In this document: piece after piece, positions 22,012-30,398 of the stretch
How the letters are laid out: each line of letters begins with the position of its first letter
Numbering within the stretch: the stretch's first letter is position 1
Position numbers and translations under genes: made by a program
Notes under the pieces: model-generated
What the model was told of the DNA's origin: nothing
The model's database searches: none
The model's input: the letters and a program-made list of their open reading frames with translations, nothing else
Assembly: GCA_945862355.1 (NCBI GenBank)
Contig: CAMAYR010000030.1
Span: forward strand, 1 to 33,201
Length of the DNA: 33,201 nucleotides
Source: Devosia equisanguinis
GTDB lineage: Bacteria; Pseudomonadota; Alphaproteobacteria; Rhizobiales; Hyphomicrobiaceae
Reading direction: 5' to 3'

Positions 22012-25000
22012 TCACTTCGCCGGGACCAGATTAGCCGCTTTCAGTCTGGCGGAGCGATCCATCTTGGCGAACGTCTCCGAGACGTGCTCGATCTTGCCGT
22101 CCCACTTCTCGACCTGGACGAGGCTGTTGGCGCCGGCCAGCGAGTGCGTCGACTTGGTCTGCGTGCGCTCCGGTGTCAGCAAATTCAAGCACCCGCCGCG
22201 GTCGACGCTGCGTCCCGGCTCGCCTGTCGGATCGTAGACCGCCGACGACTCGTAGCCGTGGACGACGCCCGCCGGCAGCCGCTCCGTCGGCCACGCCGCG
22301 CAGATCACCGCGCCGCGGTCGTTGAACACCTTTACGAGATCGCCGTGCCGGATGCCGCGCGCCAGCGCGTCCTTCGGATTGAGCCGCAGCGTCCAGTAGT
22401 AGTAGCCGTCCACCAGCATCCGGTGCTCTGGGATGTTGTTGAGGAACGACTTCTTGCCGTCGCCCTGCGTGTGGAAGCTGTACTTGGAATGCGGCGTCAG
22501 CAACTGCAGGGGAAACTTCTCGAACATCTCGCCCGAGTGCGCGCCTTCCCAGCTCGGCTCGTACTTCACGATCGGCGGACGCTCCGGATCGTGGAAGCGT
22601 TTGAGCGAGTTGCATTCGAACTCGAGCTTGCCCGATTGCGTCTGCAGACCCTTCAAGAACTCATCCGAGTAGTCGGACGGCAAGGGATGTGCCTCCGGAA
22701 CGTCCTTCTTGCGGTTTTCCCAGAACCAGCGGAACGAGACCGGTGCGCGCAGCTTCTCCTTCTCCGCCGGCACCACGTAATAGCCTCGCTTCACGAAATC
22801 CTTCCACGAGATCACATCCGGCAGGTCCGATGCCTCGAAGTGGCGCTTCACCCAGTCGATCTCGTTGACGCCCTCGTTGAAGTAGTTGGCGAGCCCCAGC
22901 CGTTTGCACACCTCGGTGAAGATCCAGTAGTCGGACTTCGATTCACCCATCGGCTTGATCGCAGGCGCCTGGAAGATGATGACGCGGTGATTGAGCTGCT
23001 GCTGGCCGTGGTGGCCGTAGCCGCCGAGACCCGCCCATTCCGAGATGTCGACGCGCTCGAAGTTGGTGCAGGCGGGTAGGATCACGTCGGCGAACTTCGC
23101 CTCACCTTCCATCCAGATCGACTGGTTGACGACGAACTCGAGGTTGTCCGACTGGTACATGCGGACATGGCGGTTCGTGTTGTTCATCGTACCGAGGATC
23201 GAGCCACCGTATTTGTAGAGCATCTTGACCGGAGAGTGCCCGGGCGCTGGATAGCCGAACTTGCCGAACTGGTGCTCGATCGACTTGCCGACCCAGCGAT
23301 AGCCCTCCGCCTTGCCGTCGGCGATCGCCTCCGGCATCCAGATGCGCGGGATCTGCTGGCCGTTGGAGTTCATCGAGGGGAGCTGCGGCATCCGCTGATA
23401 GAGTTCGACCGGCATCGCGGTCTGCTCGATGTCGCCGGACATGCCGCCCTCGGAGTAGCCGGGGAAGTAGAAATTGAAGTCGACCGGCGTGCCCCATTGC
23501 AGATTGCCCATGTTGACGCCGGGCTTGCCGAGCCCCTGCATCGCCACGAGGCACACCATCACGCGCGCCCACTGGATGCCGGTCTGGTTGCGGCACGCGC
23601 CGCCGTGGCCGTTGCCCCAGCCGCCAGGCGCCAGATAGACCCGCTTCTTGCCCCACTCTCGCGCGAGCGCGCGGACATCTTTGGCTGGAACGCCGGTCTC
23701 CTTCTCCTGCCACTCCGGCGTCTTCGCGATACCATCCTCGCGGCCGATGAGATAGTCCTTCCAGACGTCGAAGCCGACCGTGTGCGTCTCGACGTAGCTC
23801 TTGTCGTAGAGCCCCTCCTCGATCCACACATAAGCGATCGCCATAGCCATCGCGACCGAGGTGGTTGGTTTCGGCGCGAACCACTTTCCGGGCAAGAACT
23901 GCGCGGAAGAGTTGTAGTACGGATCGACGTGCACGACCTTGATGCCGAGCTTCTCGTCCTTCAGCCACTGGCGCCGCACGGTGCCTTCCTGCGCGCCGTA
24001 GGAGCCCGACGTCGTCTCCGGGTCCGCCGACCAGAACACGACCATGTCGCAGTTCTGCATGCAGTCCTCGACCGTGCCGTAAGTCTCCGACTGGCCGACG
24101 CGCAGCGTGTGGCCCCAATGGTGGACCGCGCCCCAGTACCAACCTTCCCACGAGTCTGGATTGTGGTGCACGCGCGTCATGCCGATCGCGTTGGCGAAGC
24201 GGAACAGCGCCGACAGGTAGTAGCCGATGTTGCCCCACGTGTGATGCGATCCGTGGCTCACCGCGATGCAGCCCGGACCGTACTCGCGCTTCTGCCGCTT
24301 TATCTCGTCGGTGACGATCGTGAGCGCCTCGTCCCAGGAGATGCGCACATATCCGGACTTGCCGCGGTTCTGCGGATTGCGCTTGCCGTTCGGATCGAAA
24401 TCCACGCGCTTCATGGGATGAAGCAGTCGATCCGGCGAGTAGATCACGCTCTTATAGTTCTGCCCGTGCGGGGCGAGTGTCGTCCGACGTGGCGGCGTCC
24501 AGTCGCGCCCGCGCGCACGGATCGTCCACGGCGGCGGGTCCTTGTCGTCGAAGTCGATCGGCGTGATCCGAATGATCTTCCCGCCTTTCGTGTAGACGAA
24601 AACCGGGCCGCCATTCGTCATGTTGCAGGTCCGAAGCGATCCGTCCGGCATCGGGGTCGCCATGTCGAGCCCGACGGTCTGGGCAAGCATGATCGTCTGC
24701 GCCACCCAGTTCGAAAGGTCTTCCGACCCCTCGATGCCGATCTTGAAATCCTTCTGCGCGTTGATCTGGTTGAGCCAGTTGATCGGCGGCGTCAGCAGCT
24801 TGGTGCCGATCGCGGCGTTCTTGAATGCCAGCGTCACGTCCGGATTGGCGTGCTTGCCTGAGCCCGTGGTGATGTTGCCGCCGTGGAACCGGTACCAGCG
24901 CCCGACTTCCTCGTCCCGCGCCAGGATCTGCAGCACCATGTTCCGCTCGGCCAGCCGCGCGCGGTATTCCGGATGCCGCTTTGCCTTGTAGGACATCAGC

Positions 25001-25050
25001 TGCGACAGTCCCCACAGTATCGTCGAGAGCTTCACAGTGGCGATAGACAT
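22012..25050 (-). CDS. molybdopterin oxidoreductase, transhydroxylase-like alpha subunit with N-terminal SCP2-like domain
   Basis: A 1012-residue catalytic subunit of the DMSO-reductase superfamily. The ATG (complement of 25048-25050) has AGGAGA seven bases upstream. Residues about 135-1012 follow the alpha subunit of Pelobacter pyrogallol-phloroglucinol transhydroxylase: [23 protein letters not shown], then S-H-H-T-W-G-N (H269) and [14 protein letters not shown]299 and S300 stand where that enzyme has its active-site Asp and Mo-binding Ser; the H269 to S300 spacing of 31 also agrees. As in that enzyme there is no N-terminal cysteine cluster motif and no Tat signal, so it is cytoplasmic. Residues about 20-125 are an added domain resembling SCP2 sterol-carrier proteins ([24 protein letters not shown]). 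The substrate is unknown; a phenol or a hydrophobic ring compound is a fair guess. Confidence 0.88.
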   Translation of the reverse strand: MSIATVKLSTILWGLSQLMSYKAKRHPEYRARLAERNMVLQILARDEEVGRWYRFHGGNITTGSGKHANPDVTLAFKNAAIGTKLLTPPINWLNQINAQKDFKIGIEGSEDLSNWVAQTIMLAQTVGLDMATPMPDGSLRTCNMTNGGPVFVYTKGGKIIRITPIDFDDKDPPPWTIRARGRDWTPPRRTTLAPHGQNYKSVIYSPDRLLHPMKRVDFDPNGKRNPQNRGKSGYVRISWDEALTIVTDEIKRQKREYGPGCIAVSHGSHHTWGNIGYYLSALFRFANAIGMTRVHHNPDSWEGWYWGAVHHWGHTLRVGQSETYGTVEDCMQNCDMVVFWSADPETTSGSYGAQEGTVRRQWLKDEKLGIKVVHVDPYYNSSAQFLPGKWFAPKPTTSVAMAMAIAYVWIEEGLYDKSYVETHTVGFDVWKDYLIGREDGIAKTPEWQEKETGVPAKDVRALAREWGKKRVYLAPGGWGNGHGGACRNQTGIQWARVMVCLVAMQGLGKPGVNMGNLQWGTPVDFNFYFPGYSEGGMSGDIEQTAMPVELYQRMPQLPSMNSNGQQIPRIWMPEAIADGKAEGYRWVGKSIEHQFGKFGYPAPGHSPVKMLYKYGGSILGTMNNTNRHVRMYQSDNLEFVVNQSIWMEGEAKFADVILPACTNFERVDISEWAGLGGYGHHGQQQLNHRVIIFQAPAIKPMGESKSDYWIFTEVCKRLGLANYFNEGVNEIDWVKRHFEASDLPDVISWKDFVKRGYYVVPAEKEKLRAPVSFRWFWENRKKDVPEAHPLPSDYSDEFLKGLQTQSGKLEFECNSLKRFHDPERPPIVKYEPSWEGAHSGEMFEKFPLQLLTPHSKYSFHTQGDGKKSFLNNIPEHRMLVDGYYYWTLRLNPKDALARGIRHGDLVKVFNDRGAVICAAWPTERLPAGVVHGYESSAVYDPTGEPGRSVDRGGCLNLLTPERTQTKSTHSLAGANSLVQVEKWDGKIEHVSETFAKMDRSARLKAANLVPAK

Positions 25051-25466
25051 ACGGGGATCTCCTGGGGCGGGCGCGACCACGTTCGACAAACCGGCGCGCC
25101 GATCAACCACGATCAAATAGTCCGAGTAAACTGCGCGCGCCAGGAAGCGGGGTCAAGCCGCGACGAAACCGTCTTTTTTCTGGCGCGCGCGCATTGATAC
25201 GGGCTGCCTCGATGCCCCCGCCGAGCGGCGACCTTTAACTCTACGGCGAAGCCACGCTTTCCACCGGCACCACGTTCGTCACCAAATGGTCGCGTTTGTT
25301 GCCGATGTGGACATCGTCGGCAATGTCTTGCTGCAATGCGTCAATTGCGGTCGGGTGGGACTTCCAGGCGGAGCGAGTTCGGACCCGGCCGAACAGGTAG
25401 TTCGGTTACCAGAGGTATAAAGCCGGCGATCGCAAGCAACCGGCGGCAGTTTGTGGGGATAGCTTT
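25051..25466. other. 416-base divergent control region with an inverted repeat
   Basis: This stretch separates the leftward molybdenum-enzyme operon from a rightward small gene and must hold both promoters. It contains an inverted repeat: TGCGCGCGCCAG at 25132-25143 and CTGGCGCGCGCGCA at 25180-25193, about 36 bases apart. On the leftward strand this lies about 80-140 bases before the alpha start, and TTGACC (complement of 25152-25157) lies inside it as a possible -35 element. A TTTTTT run sits at 25174-25179. I see no further gene. Confidence 0.5.
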
Positions 25467-25730
25467 ATGTCGCCAACGCGCATCGCAATCGTGGCCCTGG
25501 CAGCCGCTTCGGTCCATCCGGCCCATTCGAGGGCCCAGAGCCTCCAGCTACCGCCGGAGGTCACACCGGCCCTGAGAGCGGCCTGCGAGAGGGATGTCCG
25601 CCGCCTCTGCATCACCGAAACGGCGACGGTCTCCAGCGTCAAGAGTTGCGTGACGCGCCGCTACGTAGAACTCAGCATGCGCTGCAAGGTCCAGATCGCC
25701 GCCGCCGGCCTCACGCTTGGCGGAAGGTAG
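25467..25730 (+). CDS. small secreted protein with a four-cysteine (GLG1-like) pattern
   Basis: An 87-residue protein. Residues 1-24 read as a Sec signal peptide (R-I-A-I-V-A-L-A-A-A-S core, cleavage near S-R-A-Q). The mature part has four cysteines, C40-x7-C48-x12-C61-x11-C73, in A-C-E-R-D-V-R-R-L-C and S-C-V-T-R-R-Y-V-E-L-S-M-R-C. This spacing and the D-V-x2-L-C and L-S-x2-C contexts resemble one cysteine-rich GLG1-type repeat, which is known in a number of bacterial periplasmic proteins without assigned function. GGGGAT lies at a suitable distance before the ATG. It is divergent to the molybdenum-enzyme operon and is followed by the uspA promoter. The repeat match is my inference. Confidence 0.65.
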   Translation: MSPTRIAIVALAAASVHPAHSRAQSLQLPPEVTPALRAACERDVRRLCITETATVSSVKSCVTRRYVELSMRCKVQIAAAGLTLGGR

Positions 25731-25803
25731 GGCTGCACTCGGCAGGCTTTCCCGCGATTCCCGCAGGCCCCTGGTCACGCAGGAAGCCGCGCCGTTTCAT
25801 TCG

Positions 25804-25846
25804 TTGACCCGCATCAAAGGCAAGATCCGGCCGCCTGCGATTATAC
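25804..25846 (+). promoter_or_regulatory. FNR/FixK-type box with -10 element in front of uspA
   Basis: TTGACCCGCATCAA (25804-25817) matches the FNR/FixK consensus TTGA-N6-TCAA. TTATAC at 25841-25846 is a good -10 box. The box centre at 25810.5 would lie at about -41.5 if transcription starts near 25852, which is the class II activator arrangement, leaving a leader of about 28 bases. This predicts induction of uspA under low oxygen. Confidence 0.72.
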
Positions 25847-25879
25847 CCGCGCAGATCAGAACAATCCCTGGAGGCCCGG

Positions 25880-26317
25880 ATGTATAAGCACGTACTCATA
25901 GCGACTGACGGATCGGACGTGGGCGAGAAGGCGATCATTCAGGGCATCGAGGTCGCCAAGCGGTTCGGGGCCAAGGTGACGGTCATCAAGGTAACCGAGA
26001 TGTGGTCCGCCCTGGACGTCGCCGGCCGCGACGCGCTCGCCCGCATCGAGACCTATGAGAAGGCAGCCTCGGACGCCGCCAATGCCGTTCTAGCGAAGGC
26101 CAAGAAGACAGCGGAAGCAGCCGGTGTCCCCTGTAACACGCTCCATGTCTCCGATCGCCTGCCCGCCGACGGCATAGTGGGCACCGCCGACGATCTGGGC
26201 TGCGACCTCATCGTCATGGGCTCCCACGGCCGCCGCGGCATCAACAAGCTCCTGCTCGGCAGTCAGGCGCAGAACGTGCTCACCCACACCAAGAAGCCGG
26301 TTCTGATCGCGCGCTGA
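25880..26317 (+). CDS. uspA: universal stress protein, UspA family (ATP-binding type)
   Basis: A 145-residue single-domain universal stress protein. It begins M-Y-K-H-V-L-I-A-T-D-G-S-D, with the Asp that contacts ATP, and ends with the full nucleotide motif G-x2-G-x9-G-S in M-G-S-H-G-R-R-G-I-N-K-L-L-L-G-S, followed by K-K-P-V-L-I-A-R. So it is of the ATP-binding rather than the nucleotide-free class. Such proteins help survival under energy stress, hypoxia and stasis, with no settled mechanism. GGAGG lies six bases before the ATG. The FNR/FixK box upstream suggests control by oxygen. It is a single gene; a hairpin follows downstream at 26450. Confidence 0.94.
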   Translation: MYKHVLIATDGSDVGEKAIIQGIEVAKRFGAKVTVIKVTEMWSALDVAGRDALARIETYEKAASDAANAVLAKAKKTAEAAGVPCNTLHVSDRLPADGIVGTADDLGCDLIVMGSHGRRGINKLLLGSQAQNVLTHTKKPVLIAR

Positions 26318-26449
26318 TCGACAAGCGTATCAAGCCCGACGGGTCTGCCCCATGACGCACTACCGTTGAAGGATTTCCCCCCCCGTCGTCCCAGCACTGG
26401 TTGCCGGGCCCCACGGCGCCGCAAATGAGCAACGAGGATCGTAGTGTCT

Positions 26450-26471
26450 CCCGGTGACAAGCACCGGGTTT
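26450..26471. terminator. possible terminator between uspA and the VOC gene
   Basis: CCCGGTG pairs perfectly with CACCGGG around a five-base loop, followed on the plus strand by TTT. It lies 130 bases after the uspA stop and 56 bases beyond the stop of the leftward gene at 26527. It may serve either or both. Confidence 0.5.
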
Positions 26472-26526
26472 GACCAAAGCTGCCAAGCGCAGACCTCACA
26501 ACGGAACCGTCCGCCCCCCCTTCACC

Positions 26527-26910
26527 TCAAGACCGTTCGAGCAACTCGATCATCACCCCTTCGGGCGACTGCAGGAAAGCAATGCGCGTATCGGGCCGCA
26601 CGTTGTGGGGCTCGACCACGAACGCAACGCCCTTCGCCTTGATCTCGGCTACCACCTGGTCGATCCCCTTCACAGTCAATCCAAAATGATCGAGACCGAG
26701 ATAGGGATTGGCTGGATTGGGATTGGTGCCGGTGCCATCGCCGCCCGGCGCGATGAATATATTGGCGCCGCCGAGTTTGAGGTCCACCCGCGTCTTGCCT
26801 TGCTGGGTGGAGCGGATCACCTCCGCGCCGAGGACGCGCTCGAACCACGCCGCCGTCGCCTCCACGTCCGGGCTGCGGATGTGCATATGATCGAACGTGA
26901 AACTGGCCAT
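26527..26910 (-). CDS. VOC-family (glyoxalase/bleomycin-resistance fold) protein
   Basis: A 127-residue single-module vicinal-oxygen-chelate protein, which would act as a dimer. It starts F-T-F-D-H-M-H-I-R-S-P-D (His as first metal ligand), continues T-A-A-W-F-E-R-V-L-G-A-E, and has G-L-D-H-F-G-L-T-V-K (second His, start of the second half) and M-I-E-L-L-E-R (Glu ligand) at the end. Family members include glyoxalase I, methylmalonyl-CoA epimerase and fosfomycin-resistance proteins; nothing here singles one out. The ATG (complement of 26908-26910) has GGAGGAA seven bases upstream, so the longer frame is not used. It lies 40 bases after the exporter gene and may be co-transcribed with it. Confidence 0.88.
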   Translation of the reverse strand: MASFTFDHMHIRSPDVEATAAWFERVLGAEVIRSTQQGKTRVDLKLGGANIFIAPGGDGTGTNPNPANPYLGLDHFGLTVKGIDQVVAEIKAKGVAFVVEPHNVRPDTRIAFLQSPEGVMIELLERS

Positions 26911-26950
26911 GGGCAATTCCTCCGGGAGTTGTTTCTCCCGCAACATAGCC

Positions 26951-27823
26951 TTATGCGCGACGCGCCGCCAACTGTCGCTCCCGGTTCGCGATGTAGAGCC
27001 CCGCGCCGACAATCAGCACAATGCCGACCCAAGTCGCAAAGTCCGGCAGGTCCCCGAACCACAGGTAGCCGATCACCGCCGCGAACACGAGCATGGCGTA
27101 GGTGTAGGGCGCCACGACCGGCGCGGGCGCGTGATTGAACGCGGAGATCATGCACGCCTGCCCCACCACCGCCAGCCCGATCACGCCGGCGATCTGCGGC
27201 ACTGCCGATGCCGGCACCGGATGCCAGAACAGCGGCAGGAATACGCTGAGGACGATCGCGCCCGTCAACGCGTTGTGCGTGACGTTGAGCAGCGGCGGGG
27301 CAGCACCCGCAAGGCGCCGGTTGGCGATGAAATAGAGCGCCAGCAGCACGCCTGCGAGCACCCCGATGTAGTAGCCCGTCGGGCTCCCCCCGAGCCCCGG
27401 CCGCAGGATTACGAGCACACCGAGGAACCCGACACCGATCGCGGTGATGCGCCTGACGCCGATCCGCTCGCCCAGGATGAACGGCGCCAGAGCCGTGACG
27501 AGTACCGGCGCCAGCATGAACATCGCAGTAGCATCGGCCAGCGGAATGTAGGTCAGCGCCCAATAGAGCATCGCCACCGCGCCAGCACTCGCCGCACCGC
27601 GGAACACCTGCCAGCCGAGCGGCTGCGGCATCACCACCGCCCAGCCGTGCCGCGGCGCCGTGATGGCCGCCATGACTACCAGGTTCCCCAGATACTGGAA
27701 CCAGATCAACTGGAACGGCCCCACCTCGTGCAGGAAAGTCTTGGCAAGACCATCCTTGGTGGCGAGGAGCGCGCAGGCAAACACCATCAGCGCGATGCCG
27801 ATCAGCGGCTGGGAACGGGCCAT
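26951..27823 (-). CDS. EamA-domain (DMT superfamily) membrane transporter
   Basis: A 290-residue membrane protein with ten predicted helices in two EamA repeats (about 8-140 and 150-282). Characteristic pieces are A-L-L-A-T-K-D-G-L-A-K near the start, F-R-G-A-A-S-A-G-A-V-A-M-L-Y-W-A-L in the first repeat with Y-I-P-L-A-D-A-T-A-M-F-M-L-A-P-V, and the matching A-P-A-P-V-V-A-P-Y-T-Y near the end of the second. Members export amino acids, their derivatives or other small metabolites. The substrate is unknown. It starts 58 bases after livF on the same strand, so it may be read from the same transcript as the liv transporter, pairing import with export. Confidence 0.9.
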   Translation of the reverse strand: MARSQPLIGIALMVFACALLATKDGLAKTFLHEVGPFQLIWFQYLGNLVVMAAITAPRHGWAVVMPQPLGWQVFRGAASAGAVAMLYWALTYIPLADATAMFMLAPVLVTALAPFILGERIGVRRITAIGVGFLGVLVILRPGLGGSPTGYYIGVLAGVLLALYFIANRRLAGAAPPLLNVTHNALTGAIVLSVFLPLFWHPVPASAVPQIAGVIGLAVVGQACMISAFNHAPAPVVAPYTYAMLVFAAVIGYLWFGDLPDFATWVGIVLIVGAGLYIANRERQLAARRA

Positions 27824-27881
27824 GGCGAGCCTTTACGGTTGGGGCGGACAGCGCATGGACGACCGCCGGTAGCCCCCGCGA

Positions 27882-28589
27882 TCAAACCGCAATGGCCTTC
27901 ATCAGCGCTTCGCGATCCGCCGCCGAGCGACCATCGCCTTCCAGAATAATGCGCCCGCGCTCCATAGCGCAGATTCGATCGGTGATCTCGAGCGCCCGTT
28001 TGACGTTCTGCTCGACGAGGAGGATCGCATGTCCCTCCGCCTTGAGCCGCTGCATGATAGCGAAAATCTCGTCGACGATCTGCGGCGCCAGCCCTTCGGT
28101 CGGCTCGTCGATCAGCAGGAGCTTCTGGTCGCCGACCAGCACCCGCGCGATGGCCAGCATCTGCTGCTCGCCACCCGACAGCGTCGTGCCCATCTGGCGA
28201 TGGCGCTGCTTGAGCCGTGGAAACAACTCGTAGGCCCGATCGAGCGCCACGCTCTTCTGCGTGCCCGATCGCCCCTTGGTCTGCATGAGCCCGAGGCGCA
28301 GGTTCTCGTCGACGGTGAGCCCGGGAAAGATCCGGCGGTCCTCGGGCACGAACCCGATGCCGAGCCGGCAGATCACGTTCGGCTCCAGCCCCGAGATCTC
28401 AGCGCCGTTGTAGGCGATGCTGCCACTGAGCTTCTTGATCCAGCCCGCGACCGCCCGCATCGTCGTCGTCTTTCCGACGCCATTGCGGCCGAACAGCCCG
28501 ACGCACTCGCCCGGCCGCAGCACGAGATTGACGCCCTGCAGGATGTGGCTGAAGCCGTAGTGGCTATGGAGATCACGGATTTCCAGCAC
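27882..28589 (-). CDS. livF: branched-chain-amino-acid-type ABC transporter ATP-binding protein LivF
   Basis: A 235-residue ATPase of the LivF class. Walker A is G-R-N-G-V-G-K-T-T (34-42), the signature L-S-G-G-E-Q-Q-M-L-A-I-A-R, and Walker B L-L-L-I-D-E-P-T-E-G-L-A-P, with the LivF-typical R-L-G-I-G-F-V-P-E-D-R-R-I-F-P-G-L-T-V and V-E-Q-N. It works with LivG to drive the LivH/LivM permease. The start is GTG, one base after the livG stop, which indicates translational coupling. Confidence 0.93.
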   Translation of the reverse strand: MLEIRDLHSHYGFSHILQGVNLVLRPGECVGLFGRNGVGKTTTMRAVAGWIKKLSGSIAYNGAEISGLEPNVICRLGIGFVPEDRRIFPGLTVDENLRLGLMQTKGRSGTQKSVALDRAYELFPRLKQRHRQMGTTLSGGEQQMLAIARVLVGDQKLLLIDEPTEGLAPQIVDEIFAIMQRLKAEGHAILLVEQNVKRALEITDRICAMERGRIILEGDGRSAADREALMKAIAV

Positions 28590-28590
28590 G

Positions 28591-29343
28591 TCAATGAGCC
28601 CCGAAGTATGCCGTCTGCACGTCCTTGTTGGCGCGCACGACCGCGGGCGGACCTTCCGCCAGCTTGCGGCCCTGATGCAGCACCACGACGGTGTGCGACA
28701 GGTCCATCACGAGATCGAGGTCGTGCTCGATCAGCACGATGGTGATCTCCTTCGACAAGTCGCGCACCATCTGGCTCGCCTCCTCCGTGTCGGTGTGCGA
28801 CATGCCTTGCGTCGGCTCGTCGAGGATCAGCAGGCGCGGCTCGCACGCGAGCGCAACTGCGATCTCCAGCCGTCGCTGCTCGCCGTGGCTCAGATGCCCG
28901 GCAAGCTCCGTCGCCCGCGCCGCGAGCCCGAACCGCTCGATCAGCGCCACAGCCTTCTCCTCCGCCCGTTTGGCGCGCCGCACCGGCAGCAGGCTCAGCG
29001 ACATCGGCTCGAGAGCGTGGGCTGCGAGCCGCAGGTTCTCGAACACCGTCGAGGCAGGAAACAGATTGGTGATCTGAAACGAGCGCGAAAGCCCCATCGC
29101 TGCCAACCGGTTCGTCGGCGTGCCGGTGATCTCGCGGCCCTCCAGGTACACCTGCCCTGCCGTCGGCCGGATCGCTCCGGTGACGAGGTTGTAGAACGTG
29201 CTCTTGCCCGCGCCGTTTGGACCGATGATCGATGTGATGCCGCCGCGCGCGACCTTTATATCGACATTGTCGACCGCGCGCAGCCCGCCGAAGTTCACCG
29301 AAAGCCCGCGCGTCTCGAGCACGATGTCCCCTAAGCCGCTCAT
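28591..29343 (-). CDS. livG: branched-chain-amino-acid-type ABC transporter ATP-binding protein LivG
   Basis: A 250-residue ATPase of the LivG class. Walker A is G-P-N-G-A-G-K-S-T (41-49). F-Y-N-L-V-T-G and G-L-S-R-S-F-Q-I-T-N-L-F follow, then a signature in the form L-S-H-G-E-Q-R-R-L-E-I-A, Walker B L-L-I-L-D-E-P-T-Q-G-M and I-E-H-D-L-D-L-V-M. The signature has His where many ABC proteins have Gly, as is common in LivG. The C-terminal domain is short. Its ATG overlaps the livM stop by four bases (ATGA). Confidence 0.93.
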   Translation of the reverse strand: MSGLGDIVLETRGLSVNFGGLRAVDNVDIKVARGGITSIIGPNGAGKSTFYNLVTGAIRPTAGQVYLEGREITGTPTNRLAAMGLSRSFQITNLFPASTVFENLRLAAHALEPMSLSLLPVRRAKRAEEKAVALIERFGLAARATELAGHLSHGEQRRLEIAVALACEPRLLILDEPTQGMSHTDTEEASQMVRDLSKEITIVLIEHDLDLVMDLSHTVVVLHQGRKLAEGPPAVVRANKDVQTAYFGAH

Positions 29344-30398
29344 TCAGCCCCTCCCTCGCGTTTGCGCGCGCCCGCTACGAGTTTATCGCGCAGGTAGCCG
29401 AGCAGCCCCTTGGGGAAGAAGATGACGACGATCATGAACAGGGAGCCGATGACGATCAGATGGTGGGATGTGATCGTGCCGATCGTGCTCTTGAGCCAGA
29501 CCAGGATCACCGAGCCGTAGAGCGGGCCGATCAACGTGCCTGTGCCGCCGATCATGGTAGCCACGATGGCGTTGGTGGAAGCCTCGAAATACATCAGCTC
29601 CGGCGACACGAACCCGCGCAGCATCGGGTAGAGCCCACCCGCGATAGAAGCGATCGTGGCCGCCAGCACGAAGGCGGCGAGCTTGAGCCGGTTCGGCCGA
29701 TAGCCCAGGAACGGCATACGGTTCTCGTTGATCCTGACGCCGGAGAGCGCGCGCCCGAACGGCGTACCGACCAGATAGAGTACCACGGCATAGATGATGG
29801 CGATCACACTCAGGACGACGAAGAAGAAGCCCGCCGGATTGTCGGCCTTGGTCTGCCAGAAACCGAGGTTGACGTTGATGATCGGGATACCCGTGATGCC
29901 GTCCGACGCGCCGACCGCCTGGGTATTGTAGATCACCTTCGCCACGATCTGAGCCAGGCCGTAGGTGATGAGCGCAAAGTAAACACCGCGCGCCCGGATC
30001 GCGATCACCCCGCCGATCAGGCCCGCGACCATGCCGACGAGAATGCTGGCGCCCAGTACCAGCCAGAAGCTCTCCGACACATGCTTGAGCAGCATCGCCC
30101 CGACATAGGCTCCGAGCCCGAAATAAAGCGCCTGGCCGAGCGACAGGAGTCCGGCAAATCCCAGCAGAATATCGACACTGAGCGCCACCGCGCCGAAGAT
30201 CAGCGCCTCCGTGGCGAGCCGCAGATAGAATGTGTCGCCCTTGATCGAGTAGACCACGCCGAAAACGATCGCAGCAGCGAAGAATACAAGCGCAGCCATG
30301 TGCAGCGCCCGCCACTCGAGCCGCTCCTGCCCGTAGGCCCGAGCGGCGACATCGGATGCCGGCGGCGGCGCCTTTGTCATGCTCGCATCGTCAGCCAT
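29340..30398 (-). CDS. livM: branched-chain-amino-acid-type ABC transporter permease LivM
   Basis: A 352-residue inner-membrane permease of the LivM class. After about 30 hydrophilic residues come roughly nine to ten membrane segments. The family motif G-F-A-G-L-L-S-L-G-Q-A-L-Y-F-G-L-G-A-Y is near residue 85, and the cytoplasmic coupling region is P-F-G-R-A-L-S-G-V-R-I-N-E-N-R. G-G-T-G-T-L-I-G-P-L-Y-G-S follows late. The start lies inside the end of livH (eight-base overlap) and the stop overlaps the livG start, so the genes are tightly coupled. Confidence 0.93.
   Translation of the reverse strand: MADDASMTKAPPPASDVAARAYGQERLEWRALHMAALVFFAAAIVFGVVYSIKGDTFYLRLATEALIFGAVALSVDILLGFAGLLSLGQALYFGLGAYVGAMLLKHVSESFWLVLGASILVGMVAGLIGGVIAIRARGVYFALITYGLAQIVAKVIYNTQAVGASDGITGIPIINVNLGFWQTKADNPAGFFFVVLSVIAIIYAVVLYLVGTPFGRALSGVRINENRMPFLGYRPNRLKLAAFVLAATIASIAGGLYPMLRGFVSPELMYFEASTNAIVATMIGGTGTLIGPLYGSVILVWLKSTIGTITSHHLIVIGSLFMIVVIFFPKGLLGYLRDKLVAGARKREGGAE

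Noticed and set aside
22084-24861. Long plus-strand frames (331 and 564 codons) across the molybdenum enzyme alpha gene
   Set aside because: They are antisense shadows with low-complexity composition, while the minus-strand gene has conserved motifs throughout.
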